Assembly (NCBI RefSeq): GCF_901709675.1
Contig: NC_051106.1
Location: 7,078,001 to 7,142,000, forward strand
Reading direction: 5' to 3'
Source: Syngnathus acus
Lineage: Eukaryota > Chordata > Actinopteri > Syngnathiformes > Syngnathidae
DNA length: 64,000 nt
Positions 16,101 through 27,825 of this stretch are shown piece by piece (within the stretch, counting starts at the first letter, position 1; each line of letters starts with the position of its first letter). The position numbers were made by a program, and so were the translations under genes. The notes under the pieces were generated by a model. The model saw only the letters and a list, made by a program, of their open reading frames with translations, was not told where the DNA came from and did no database searches.

Positions 16101-19100
16101 GTGAAATGAGAGACAGCCATTACGGTCTTTGAGGTTTTGACAAACGTGCACCAGAGTGGCTTAACGGGGGCGCGAATGCGAGCTCATGCGAGCTTGGCCC
16201 GATGGAAACCATCCGTGTCTCTCACCGTCATTGCCGTTATTCTATATTGATCTTAGCGCCAACCCCTGATCACTTACCGATCGAGACTTTTGTCCATATA
16301 TAAGCGTATCACAAAATGTTTTTCGACTTCCGCCTTCAAAAGCAAGATAGGGCCAAGGGTTAAGCCGGAGGGGACGAAGGGAAGAAGATGAGTGGACACT
16401 GAGGAGGATGGTGTGGGATCAGGTGATAAAAGAGAGGCGGATGGGGTGTCTGTGCCTCCGGGGGGGATTGCGAAGGGCGAGACCGAACGGAGCCCGAGCA
16501 GGTAAGATGAGCGCTGCGCGGCGAGGCCCGCACAGACGTGGGAGGAAGTATCGCGTGCTGCGAAGAAGGACAATACTCGACGTTGGATACCATAAAGCAG
16601 GCTTTTGGAGGTGACGGAGCCAGCGATGTTGCACGAGTGGGGGCGGAGATAGTCGGAGGTGACATGTGCCGGAAAGCAGACACGGGATAAGATAAAGAAG
16701 ATCTTTGAACTCTTGATTTTTTTTTTTGGAAGAGCTTGCAAATCAGCATTGAATGTGTTCTGTGACCATCCGAGACTTCATCTTAGTTTTTTTTTTTTTT
16801 TTTTTAAATCAAGTTTCTATCCCGAGGCACAAAGCAAACACCACAAAACACCGTCACCATTGCGTTCACAGAGTCACAAGGTAGTCACATGGGCAACATT
16901 ATTGGCGCTGACAATTTACAAGGTGGCCGACACCGATAGCCTGGCAGATACTAAACCGCATAGGGTTGGCCAAGCTCAACAAAATGAGTAACGCGCACGG
17001 CATCGGGTCCTCGCCCCAAAAGGGAACGCTTATTACGATGAGCCAGGAAGGCGCCACCGGCACAGCTGTGAGCAATCGTTGGGAGGCTGAGAAGAGCGAG
17101 GCAGAAAGCGCAGCTCCAGATCTGACACAAATCCGAGAGCTGGTGTCGTAAGAACTCGTCAACCAATTACGTCTTTTTTTTCAGTTTTTTTTAATAGAGT
17201 GATGGAAGGGGGGGGGAGAGATAGAGAGAGAGCGAGAGAGAGAGATTGGTGGCTATATGGAGAGCCAGCTGAGTCATCACTGGTACACTCTGTGCCGCAT
17301 CGCTGCGCATCGCAGTCACATTCCCACCACCTCTCATTCAATCCGGCTCCACCTATGATTGGTGCGTTCGGATAGAATCGGACAATCTTTCTCATGCACC
17401 CCTAAAAACATCAGCGGTGTTAGCCATCAGTGTTCCTCTCAAGCTATCTAAAGGCTACAATCGGGGATGGGAACGATTCGAGAGCTTTCTTTCCAAAGAT
17501 TAGCCCTATCTTTGTTCAGACACAACAACCTCAAATTAAAGCGCAATGTCAGCGTTATTTTGAGAACAGAAAAGCATTCAAGCCAGGCTTGAACATTTGT
17601 CACCAGGGCTGGATTATTCTATCAATTATTCCTCGGGTAATTTATTTCCCTGTATCGTCAAGTTGTTGTTTTTAAATTTTTTATAACGGATCCACCGACT
17701 GGGTGAAGAGCGCCTAATTTGTCTTTCTATTTTAAAACTGTAACCAGGAAGTGGCACGCCAGCAAACAAACAGCAACGAAACCACACAGATGAAAAGGCA
17801 AACTCCTGGGCGGAGATAATTACGGGACGTCAATAACTCGTGCAGTCGACTCGCTGATGGTTTCAAACAATACCGCGGTGAGAAGAGCCGATAATGTCAT
17901 GCCTGGCCGTCTTGCATGACTAACATTAGTCGTCTGTGGCTTTGTCTGCGGCCGTTGTTTTCCTTGGACCCGGCGCTGTTGTCGTGCCGATGCCCTCAAA
18001 CAGTTGGTCGGCCATGCCAGGCACCCGGCCGGCGCTGGGTGGCATCCTGACAGCCACAGCTTACATATGGCCGCGTGTTTGTTGTGGTGACTGGGGTAGA
18101 TGCTGGCGGCGAGCGGGGTGTTTTACCACTTCCCAGAACAGTCGCCGGGGTCTCGGAGTCATGTGTATGCCCCGGCCTGTACGGCGGCATTCCCGTCACA
18201 CCCTTTTCCTGCACCGCCGCGCACACACATGCATAGTAACGCACTTAAGAAGCCTTGAACGCAAAACACATAAAACGCTCTCAGTCAAAGGCCATTCAGA
18301 CGCCAGGCAGCCTACGAGCCGCCAACGTCGAGGCATTAAAAGGCCACCAGAGCCTCGACGTCACCGTGTTTGCTGCGGCCTTCTGACATCACTTTCACAC
18401 TTTCGTTACACACAGTCTGGATTATGCCAAAGCATCTAACTGCATCATTTGAGCATCGGGCACACAGCTCTCGGGATCAAGAAGGTCACTTAGGCTAAAG
18501 GATTAAGATGGAAATGCAATTGATTGGAGGAAACAAAGACGGTAACGACTGCGACTTTAAAATCACTGAAACAGCGGGAAAGCTCATTTGGGATGCGGAT
18601 TTTGTGTTACATGTCACACGTCTGCCTCGGAACGCCACGACACTATCTCACACTATCGCGTGTTTTTTTCTGAATATATCTGTTGCCACAATCTATACGT
18701 GACACACGCCACAAGTGAGCAAATTTTCAGGCACTTTATTTCTTTGGTACTAATTACAAAGTTGAGCATATGTTTCCACAACATATTTCATCCGTTGAGC
18801 TAAGTAGGTTTCCCACATCCCTCATCCATCATTCTCCGCTCCTGAGTAATCTGCCCTTCTCCCGGATGATGTAATCATGCATCACAGCATCACGCAGTTT
18901 GCTCCTATTTTCAGATACCTGCGCCACGGAGGCATATTGAACAACGCTTCCTGGGCGAGCGCCTTTGAGAGTGACACAAGCGCGGGGGATGGTGGTGACG
19001 TCATCTCCATCTTTCGGATTTTGAAATTGGAGCGAGCATGAAAGGGGGGGGGGGGGGGGGGGGGGGGGGGGGAATGAGTAAATAGGGAGAAATGACACAC

Positions 19101-22100
19101 AATTTCTCTCAATCACAATGGTGGAATTGAGAAAAGAAAAAGAAAAAAGTGCAGATGATCCATGTGATCGGCATCGGTATGGAGTAAAGTGAGGGTTACA
19201 TTCTTCCGTCTAACAATTTCATGAAGGGCATACTAGCAACAGCTGCTGCGGTGGCGGTATCCTTAGAACCGACAACTAACCACAAGACCCAAAGCTAACC
19301 AGGACCATTTGTTCTGGAAGTTGAAGGGAAAACACTTCAATCATAACTATAGCCGTCCAGAACACATAAGTCCGGCTTCTCCCTAGGATGCGCTCAAACA
19401 TGAGACGCAATGAATCCACAGCAGCTGCATGATGGCTCGACGTCAACACGAACCCAAATCTCACAGGAACGTTTCCAGCACCCTGTGGAGTCCGCAAAGC
19501 GTTCCTTACCACTTTGTCTTTGAGCCGCTCCCCCTTTATGTAGAACTCCACCGCCGTGGGACTGGGGCTTGGGCTGGGACTGGGCGTCGGACTTGGGCTA
19601 CTAGGGCTGAGGTTGCCCGTGCTGCCCCGGGTGCCACTGCTGTGGGTGCTGTTGCCGTCGTCCGCCTGGCTGACCTTGTAGACGGTAACGCAGCTGAGGC
19701 CGCCGCCGCCCAAGGGAAGCCATCCGCCGCTGGAGTCATCCCGCGTCATGACCACTGCTCTCACACGCGCATAACTGTCACTGCGGAAAAAGGGAGGAAG
19801 CATCCAAAAGTATGTTAAAGGAATTTAAACAGAACTGTGAATCATTCGAAACATTTAAGATGAAACTAAAAACACAAAAGGACAAAGAGTCATAGATGGA
19901 TTACACAGATTGTGATTCAGTACAAGTTTAAACCCGACTGGAAAGTGAGTGACCGTTTGTTCAAGCGCCACTGTTAATTTCCAACTGACGTGTAATTTCC
20001 AACCCGCCAAAAAAACTCAAGTTAGCTACAAAAAAAGCAATTAAGCTGAATTTGCTTCATGTTTAGCTAGCCCATGTCACCACTTTTTAAACTGTGCCAC
20101 TCAACGGTAAATGAAAATTATTTATCACAAATGCCGTTTGCATGTCCCTCGGCCTCTCGTTCCATTTTTCTTTTTTTGCTGGCTCACCAGCAATGTAGCC
20201 TTGTTGCATCTCCACCTGTGGTCAGATGTCAGCTGATTAGATAACGCATTAGGCCACCGGAAATGACAAAGGTCAGGGTGTGCTGAGGGCGGCATTTTCC
20301 ACAGACTCCTGGTAACGTATTAAAAGATTTGGGAAGCAGACAGAGACGAGTAGAGAGTGCGACAAAAGGATTTCCACGTTGCGTGCCTTTAAAGACTTCG
20401 GCTCAGCGTCGATAAATGTGTCAATTTGACGATCGAGAAAGTCACCGACTTGACAGATAATGCAACAGCTCCCATTTTGACTCGGTCCCGCTGGATCTCG
20501 TCAACTCAATGTGGGTAACCTTTGCTCTCCCCTTCCACACCCTTGGCAAAGATCATTGCGGGGATTATCAGTTGCCACTTCATCTGCTGCGTCAGAAAGT
20601 TTTTGTTCCATGAGTCGGAAGTCATTTTGATAAGACTCCTTTACACGTGCGTTATGCTAACATTGAATAAACTTAAAAAAAAACGATTTAGATTCACCCA
20701 ACTAATTTAGTGACAAGTTGAAAAGCGACATGTAATGTTATGTTCACTCCACGGTTTTAATTTTCTACCAAGCAATGTGTAGGCAGGATGAAACTACCGT
20801 AGCTGCGCAAGCTAGGTAGCTAGCATGACATCACACCAGCATGAACATGACATGGAACAACACAACCAGTCAAAAATACCCAAATAGTGCCGATAAATGG
20901 TACCTTTTAATGTACTTTCCATGAATTTCCTGTTTTCGTTCGGCGCCACGGCGGTTGGCGGATTTTATAGTTCCATTTCCCCACATAAACGATGACTGGT
21001 AGAAATGTCTGATCCCAAGTTGATCCCAATAATATCCTCGAAAGTACAAAACGATTTGGATCATGCCACTCAGTAGGATGTTTGCTTTCCAAATATGATT
21101 TCTGTCTGTTTTCATACTTAAATGTGTTTTCGGATAGCTTTGGCCCTCTGCAAAGAGAACAACAACTTCCCTTCCCTTTCTGGTCACGCCTTTTTACAGC
21201 ACTGGCATCTACTTTACACCACAACCTTTGGCCTCATCACAATAAAAAATCATTCTGGACCAACTTACAAGCAGGGAGAGATGGAAATACAGCGGCTGTT
21301 AAAGCCCCCCTCCCTCCCCGCCACTTCAATAAAGGGGGTGATGGATGCAGGAGGGGCTGTCAGTCAGGCATGGGGTCCCTGGGGTGAACAGAAGGCAGGC
21401 GGTGGTGTCGCTCAGCCATGACCAGGGCACAATGACCAGGACCTGACCCTTCAGAAGTACCATCTCACACATGCCAGCACAGGGACACACTCACAGGGAG
21501 GAGGAGGAGGACAGAGGGTCTAGACCCCAACAGGAAGTTAATGCACTTTTCTTTTGCACCCATGGAGGAAGAACGGTAAAAGCAAGAAAATGTCTAATCT
21601 TTTTTTTTTTTGCTCTTCAAGGAAGAGAAAGTGATCCCGAGCGCAACGCAAGCATGGAAATTTAGACCAGGACGATGGAGACAAAGGCTGCCCTCCACGC
21701 CCCTTGCTGGGAGTACACAGTCCACTGGACACACAATCGAGAGCGGAAGCACATCAGCTGGTCTGGGCCTCCGAGTCACAGTCAATGGGGGAGATACGGG
21801 GGGAGTTTGGAATCGAGAGAAAAGAGCCCCCCCCCCCCCCTTATTTCCAAATTATTCCAAGTTATTCTGCTGGATGACTGACTTCATTTCCGACGAAAAG
21901 AATGAGAGAAAAACAGAAGGGGGGGGGGGGTAGGAGAATGTGACTGTGGAGGAGGAGTTGGTGGCGGATGGGAACAGGGTGGAGACCAAGGTGACAGTCA
22001 ACAGCTCCCGGCTGCATGTGAATAGAGCCTTTTCTATTCACAAAAAGGATGTGCGCAGCCTTTCGCCGCCTCCATAAAAGCGGGGCGGTTTGCATTCAGG

Positions 22101-25100
22101 GAATTGGCGATATTTGGCGACTGCATTTCCTCAAATGGACGCCGTGCCTCAATTAGTCACCGGGTGTGTCATCCACTTCTAAATGCTTCCCCACAAATAG
22201 ACGCGCCTCCCTTTTCCTTTCCGGGAAGAAAAAAAAAACACAGGTTGTAAGTGTATACCTCAATTTATAGACACTGTGGGCACACATGCTTGTCTGAACT
22301 CCTTTGCTAACTAAAACAGCAGCACAATCTCTATAATGTAATACAGCTTATGTTCCTTGAAAGTCCACTTTAGCCTGAGCTATATATCATCAGCTATTTT
22401 TTCCCCTCTTTTAATCAAAATTAAGACCTTAATGTGACCACAAGGACGCTTATTTGTTTTATCCTTGCTAGCTGTGGATTTAATGATAAGCGCCCATTTT
22501 TTCCAGCCTTGTATATTATTATCCCAAAAATGCAATGACACAAATGGAAGGCGTCCAGCCTAATCAGCTCTCATAAAAATGAGAGCGCAAGAAGCATAAG
22601 AGTCTGACGGTGTATGTTTAAATACATTTCAAAAAACAAGATGTTGAGCGGAAGGAGGAAGACAAAGCAGGACGTTGTGGTGAGGAGAGGGCGTGATGGT
22701 ATAGCACGTGCAGACCAGGCTGGCCGGGGCCTCGAGGCCAGCCGCTCTAGTGTGTGCCGGAGAAGGGGGATCCTGGGACAAGCATTTCCTAAGTGGACAA
22801 AGTGGCCGTTTGTCTGCTCGCTCTGGCCCATGGCTCACTAGGCTCCAGTATGCCATCATGCTTTTTGCTTGTGTCTCAGTCTTTGGCTTCCTATCCCAAT
22901 GGTGGGAGGAGGGTGGATGGGGGGGTGAAAGAAAGGCACGAAGAGGAGAAGGAAGAGGAGGAGTGACGAATGAGAGGAGAGAGAAAGGATGTGGCCTGAG
23001 CCCTGGGAGCCGGCCAAGGCGCCCTCCCTTCGCTCCGCTCTGTCTCCCTCTGCTACCAAAACCCCTCCCCGCCTGCCTCTCGCCACACAATGGCTGCTTC
23101 TCTGCTGAAATTTCACGTTATTGGATGCCGGGCCTGCAGTTTTGTACTCCCACAATGTCCAAGCAGTGGAGCATGCTGCAGGGGAGACACACTCTGCAAG
23201 CTAAAAGCTGGAAAACCATTCCTCCTTTCATTAACATCAGAAAAGGGGAGAAAAGTCCCCCTCGCTAAACTCATTTTTTCCATCTCCCCATCGCTCCTCA
23301 AAAAACTAGAGGAACTCCTCGAGACAGATTTGGCTTGTGCGACTTTAGAAGCATTTATAGGGGAGGAAAGAAATTCATTAAAAAATCATTGAGGAAAAAT
23401 AAACAAGCTACTTATCCCAATCCGATTTTGTAGCTTATCCTCTGTTAGGATCTGTGAAAATGAAGCGGGAAGTGTAAAAAGCTAAGCTAGCTTTCAAAAC
23501 AAATCAAGTCCCATTTGACAAAACCAGGCGAGAAAACAAATATTGAAGATAGACAACATGGGATCCAGGCCGCCGCCGTCGATTCCGTCGCCAGCTAGCT
23601 AATTAGCCGCGGTTCAAGAGCTCTAAATAAGCAGCCAACTTGAAGGGCAGCGCTAAACAAATGACACGACCCGACGTGGACGCAAAGCAAATTATGACAC
23701 GCGGACCACAACGAGAAGGCTCGTCGGGGGTGCTTTATGTTCAGCCATTAATAAAAGCCGAAACGGTAATTGGACAATGCCCATTGAACAGACGGCGTTT
23801 TTTGCGCGCCTGCTTTATTAGCTACGCCAAAAGCCAATACTCAGCCTGTGCAAGGAGAAGTGAAAGAGAAATGTTGCCGTATCTTCTTGCAACACCTCGA
23901 GGCTGCCGGTGAGTCATCCCTCTCACAAGAACATTCGGCCAAAGCTACCAACTGACTCAGGGAAAAAAAAAAAAAAAAAAAAACACTCTGCAGCACTAAA
24001 CAATGAAAGTCTTTTTTTTTTTGTAATCACACAATGGGTTTCAGTCTGGAACTCGAACAGAATAGTCAGAATATTTTGATGAATTAGATAGTAATTGTCA
24101 AAATAGCTGCAGATTTCAATTTCTGGGTTTACGCCGAATCAAACAGACCCAAACTACAATCCCGTTAAAATGATCTAAATGACGCTTATGTGAAATCCTG
24201 ACTGTTTATTGGTGGATCAGCAATAGGTGCTATTCTGGGGGGGGGGGGGGGGGGGGTTGGGGGGAAATCAGACATTCATCACTATTGGAGGCAAAAAAAA
24301 AAAAAAAAGCTACAGACTGAGTAGATCTTAATTTAAACCACCACATGCATTCTGGTAAATGAAAACCTTGCGCATGACATTACCGCCGAGTCAACAACAG
24401 AAGAGGAAGCACAAGTTTGGACTGTTGCACAGCGTCTATGGTCTCCTTTAATGTTGGAATGCTCGGTCTCCAGGGATGGTGATTCTAATTGTAGTTATTC
24501 TATAATAAGGAACAGGAAGAAGGCTGGGAAGATGCAGGAACAAGGTATTAAGCACCAGGTCATACCGCAAGCAACGAAAAGTAACAATTTAAGATGGCGG
24601 GCTATCTTCCCACCAGTGAAAATACATTTGGCACGCACAAAAACCCCGTTCCTGTTTTCAAAGGGGTTTGGGAAGTCCATCAAAGAAACAAGGTTTAGGA
24701 TTTACATCTGTGCCCTTTTATGTCTGCGGCCTCGCAGGAAAGAACCCGTCTCGGGCCAGCTGCAAGCAAAGAGCTCGCAAAACAAGGCGCAGCCTTCATG
24801 GTCCCCACATGTCGCACGATTGAAAACAATATCCACGATTGAGACGCTTCCCGCGGGAACATCAGAACAGTTCTGCTGTTGCGGCGCTTGGCTAAAAATG
24901 TATCGACGTGAAATGGGCCCTCAACGGGGCTGACATTTAAAGCATCTAAAACACTCAAAGAGGAAATGAAAAATGTAAAGGGGAAGTGGCTGGGCTTTTA
25001 AAACGCACAAAAATCCAGGCCCGACTCCAAGCACGGGGAATGGAACATGGCCTCCGTCACGGGCAGTCCGGTTACTCAGAGCGCCGCTGCCATTAATCAC

Positions 25101-27825
25101 CCAAACAATCGCACGGCAGCTTCTAGAACAAGCAGACACTGGATCATAAATATTGTGTCTGCAAAATAAGTTTAGGGAAGCTCTCCCACCGAGAGAAATT
25201 GGATGAGGTAAAAATGGATGATGTCAAATAACGATGATCGGGGAAGCGAATACGGCGCAAGTGAACCATCTCGCTTATGAGGTTACATCAATTTAATTGA
25301 CTTTTAACCTGATATTTGCTTGTTCTGTAACCCTCTGGCGCAGACCAACTGTTTTAGGGCCCTAAGCAGACTTTGTGAAAAGGGCAGGCACGTAGCTAGC
25401 AAAACATACGTGTCACATCCATTCACGAGCTAGCACTCCCAAAATCTACTTAAAAATAAAATCCAGAAAATGATTTGGCTTAACATAAGGCCTGCAGGAT
25501 ATCAGCAATTACCCAGGCCCGTAAAAACATGAGGTTGAGCAGTTGAAGTAGCCGTCTCCCCTTTGTCATTTCATGCCTTGATGAGGGTTGTTTAGCAGGA
25601 ATGCGTTTGGAAAGCGCCGCCCCAGGAATGGGAGTACAAAACAGACACCAGGTGATAAGATCACAACACCCCGCATGGCAGATAAAAATGCTGAGCTGTC
25701 AAATCAATCACACAGATAGGAAGAAGGACACAGTGAGAGGGAGTGCCGGAGATCACCTGACCGGCGACGAGACAATAGCGTGGCACAGCGGCAGACGATC
25801 GAGGCCCGACTCCATGTATGATCATTTCACGACAAGCAATACAAGGCCAAATGACCTCTCACTCATAAAAAAAAATAAAATGGAGGAACACTATTGGCCA
25901 CCAATGACAACAATACACCAGCTTTAGTTCGAATGACCTTTTACGCATGACAGGAAGAACTTCACATGTTCAAGCTAAAAACGTGCTCTAATTTCCTCCC
26001 CAACAACTATGTAATGTTGACTAGCTAAATGGAAGATGAACCATATGCAGTGGAGAGCAAAATGATTGTTACAAAAGAGGACAGGGTGAACGAAAGCCTT
26101 TACCAATGACTTGGAATGACGCCTATCTTGTGACAAATTTCCGTGGGCAAAACAAATCAGCAGTGTGATCATAATTTCGACAAAATAAAAAAATGGAGAC
26201 AGCAGCTGCAACGTTCAGTATCTCGCTCCCTCTGCGTTTCTATGAATCATACGCCCAGCAAGACAGGTGGTGGAATCCTAGCAACAATATTTGGATCACT
26301 TCGCCATCTTAGCTGCCGCCATTACGCAGAGAGAGGAACAAACCGCGGCACATCACGTCAACCCTGTCGCAGTATTTCCCAACGTGTGGGCCCTGTGGTC
26401 GCTTCCACTATTGACGACTGGGGGAGGAAACAGGAAAAGGCCTCGATTCACATGTTGATACTCATGTGTATTTAGATCACTTCTCCAAAAAAGTTTGAAA
26501 TGACACAAATTAAGCGTGACTAAGTGACCGCAATGATTCCAACACGAGTTTTCAAAACTAGGTTTCGCATTTAGATCAATTCTATTTGGAGCCTGAACGA
26601 AGCAAACACCCCAGGATGTCTTTGTGGACTTGATGGTTGATCGTCTGAGCCACGATGAATGCAAAGAAAAAAATGCTTGAAATCTATCTTATAACATCAG
26701 CACTCAACACCTTGTAAGTCGTTCGACCTTTGATTCCGGAGCAAAAGATGGACGCGCACGCACTAATTCAGGTAGGTTATGTAAACACGCAGATCAAGGA
26801 CAAAAGCATCTATGCAACGTATCTCCACCCCGCCTTCCACGAGGCCCATAATGGAGAGATTCAGAACATGGGTGTGTTTGACACATTAAAAGCGTGACAG
26901 TGTAAATGGCTGGGTGTGTGTGTGTGTGTGGGGGGGGGGGGGGGGTGGGGGGGTAGTCCAGCAGCACATGACTTCCTCTGTGACAAATACATTATCAAAA
27001 GACACAGAACAGTGTTGATGTGTTGCGCACAGAGAGAAATGGCGTGAAAAGGAAATGTGATCATTGTGTGACCGTGGCTGCAATGCGAAACAGCGTACAG
27101 TTGAATGTGAATGGGGCCTGGCAGGTACTTTATGAATGGAGGGGATCATGTGACCGCAGCACCTCCCGAAGCAGATATTTCTCACTGACTGTCAACAAGC
27201 GCACACAAGGGCTCAGCCGAGTAAAGCCAGAACACCCCCACCCACCTCAACCTCCCAAAAAAAGGAAAAAACAAAAAACACCAAATGGGTTCGAGACACG
27301 GAAATAATCACCTCTTTATCCGACGTGTTTTGACGACTTACGAGGCGCTTTTGTTGCGTCCAGGCGTCAATTTAAAGCGTTTTTTTTTTTTATGAATGGA
27401 GATATGTAAATGAGCGTGATTGAGGAAAAAAAAAAGATCTTCCGCCTTTTGGAAATGAAACATCCATTTTGAGGCGCTTATTGTCATTTGTTTACGACGA
27501 CGATATCCCAGTTATTGTGCATACGCGTATGAATGTACAAAAAAATGGCGTTTTGCGCTCTTGTGCTGTCGTCTACGTGAGATTAATACACGTTTGCTTG
27601 AGGCTTTAAATGAATTTCACGCCGAAATGAGCGTGAGTTGTTGAGGATTATACTCATGACGACATACGCCATTCAAAAATATGCATTCATATTTAACCGT
27701 CTCGTATTTATGAAGCACCATACGTCACGATCGCGTAGCAGAAACATGAAAGGGACAGAAAAAACGATCTTAGTGGGAAGAATTTGTACTCACTCATTGT
27801 TTGGATTTGTTGAATCTTCACTCAT
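9442..27825 (-). CDS. spred1: SPRED1, six coding exons, complete
   Basis: Sprouty-related negative regulator of Ras-MAPK signalling. In the family the EVH1 domain binds neurofibromin (NF1) and the C-terminal Cys-rich SPR domain anchors it at the plasma membrane. Exons: 27825-27794, 19780-19510, 15588-15420, 13211-13165, 10363-10208, 10128-9442. The total is 1362 nt, 453 residues plus stop, with matching phases. Start [10 protein letters not shown] is near the human MSEE start; EVH1 spans roughly residues 13-155, a KIT-binding-like region 230-280, and SPR about 340-450. The end GGKHKAAG and [14 protein letters not shown] fit SPRED1 better than SPRED2. Trp31 is kept, and Cys106 corresponds to human Cys74. 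A 32-residue insertion sits in EVH1. The coding span is 18 kb against about 100 kb in human. FAM98B lies next downstream, as on human 15q14. Confidence 0.95.
10208..10363 (-). CDS. spred1: SPRED1 coding exon 5: linker
   Basis: In-phase 156-nt exon, residues 174-225, CAG acceptor and CAG|GT donor. It encodes the poorly conserved linker; STEPFRG and PFDEFN align with human SEPYRSS and PFEDLN. Confidence 0.9.
10465..10478 (+). promoter_or_regulatory. CTCF-like motif
   Basis: CCACCAGAGGGCAG differs from a strong CTCF core (CCACCAGGGGGCAG) at one position. Confidence 0.45.
10909..10979. repeat. GA-rich simple repeat
   Basis: Imperfect (GA)n with CA interruptions in SPRED1 intron 4. Confidence 0.93.
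11778..11828. repeat. GA-rich simple repeat
   Basis: GAGACA units grading into pure (GA)n. Confidence 0.93.
12319..12362. repeat. Perfect inverted repeat carrying TGACAG and CCAAT
   Basis: TGACAGCCAATG at 12319-12330 is exactly complementary to 12351-12362, with a 20-nt spacer. Each arm joins a MEIS/TGIF-type TGACAG to a CCAAT box. It could be a small hairpin, a paired protein-binding site, or chance. Confidence 0.6.
13165..13211 (-). CDS. spred1: SPRED1 coding exon 4: short linker exon
   Basis: Microexon-like 47 nt, entered in phase 1 and left in phase 0. It encodes residues 158-173 ([16 protein letters not shown]) with its shared first codon. Acceptor TTCTAG and donor GTGAGT are both strong. 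It is called because it joins exon 3 and exon 5 in frame. Confidence 0.8.
13212..15419 (-). other. SPRED1 intron 3
   Basis: No gene. Holds a poly(G) run at 13856-13869, a CA repeat near 14516-14537, a G run at 14708-14719 and a CpG-rich stretch near 14800-15080 without supported coding. Confidence 0.88.
13856..13869. repeat. poly(G) tract, 14 nt
   Basis: Uninterrupted G run in SPRED1 intron 3, preceded by A- and T-runs. Confidence 0.95.
15420..15588 (-). CDS. spred1: SPRED1 coding exon 3: second half of EVH1
   Basis: 169 nt, residues 102-157. It encodes [33 protein letters not shown] and [19 protein letters not shown], the highly conserved core of the SPRED EVH1 domain. The donor is CAAG|GTGGGC. 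The acceptor is TTGAG, with G at -3, which is uncommon in vertebrates. Confidence 0.95.
15589..19509 (-). other. SPRED1 intron 2
   Basis: A 3.9-kb intron without coding signal. A GA repeat lies at about 17217-17246 and a 29-nt G run at 19044-19072. The rest is ordinary non-repetitive sequence. Confidence 0.88.
19044..19072. repeat. poly(G) tract, 29 nt
   Basis: The longest homopurine run in the window, 438 nt into intron 2 from the exon 2 donor. Transcribed as poly(C) in the SPRED1 pre-mRNA. Confidence 0.95.
19510..19780 (-). CDS. spred1: SPRED1 coding exon 2: first half of EVH1 with Ser/Pro insertion
   Basis: 271 nt, residues 11 (shared)-101, acceptor CGCAG and donor GTG|GTAAGG. It encodes [19 protein letters not shown] and VTVYKV, then a low-complexity segment, then [13 protein letters not shown]. 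Against human SPRED1 the interval between KV and the exon 3 VVLEC is 32 residues longer. The coding frame stays open and both flanks are conserved. Confidence 0.95.
19555..19653 (-). other. spred1: Ser/Pro/Thr-rich insertion within SPRED1 EVH1
   Basis: Residues about 54-86. First half is Ser/Thr/Gly-rich ([14 protein letters not shown]). The second half is SP dipeptides, from a degenerate six-base repeat visible on the + strand as TGGGACTGGGG-type units. The domain position is between two strands of the EVH1 fold, where human SPRED1 has a short loop. Confidence 0.85.
21827..21840. repeat. poly(C) tract, 14 nt
   Basis: Uninterrupted C run, followed 79 nt later by a 12-nt G run (21919-21930). 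Confidence 0.95.
24237..24256. repeat. poly(G) tract, 20 nt
   Basis: Uninterrupted G run, then TT and six more G. Confidence 0.95.
26914..26951. repeat. (TG)n followed by poly(G)
   Basis: TG dinucleotide run directly joined to a 16-nt G run. Confidence 0.93.
27794..27825 (-). CDS. spred1: SPRED1 coding exon 1
   Basis: Encodes [10 protein letters not shown] plus two bases of Asp11, followed by donor GTGAGTAC. The Kozak context is favourable (A at -3). With exon 2 it restores the expected SYARV motif at residues 13-17, the human spacing. Confidence 0.88.

Larger units (their letters stand above)
19781..27793 (-). other. SPRED1 intron 1
   Basis: 8.0-kb intron with no supported gene. Contents: C/G runs at 21827-21840, 21919-21930, 24237-24256 and 26930-26945, a TG repeat before the last of these, and A runs near 23961 and 24293. 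The rest is single-copy-looking DNA in which enhancers could lie. Confidence 0.85.

Noticed and set aside
22629-23268. Opposing long frames in SPRED1 intron 1
   Set aside because: Both strands are open over the same purine/pyrimidine-skewed DNA, which is typical of skewed composition, not coding.
26366-26440. TATTTCCCAACGTGTGGGCC as a hAT transposon end
   Set aside because: Only one end is visible, with no partner inverted repeat or target duplication.
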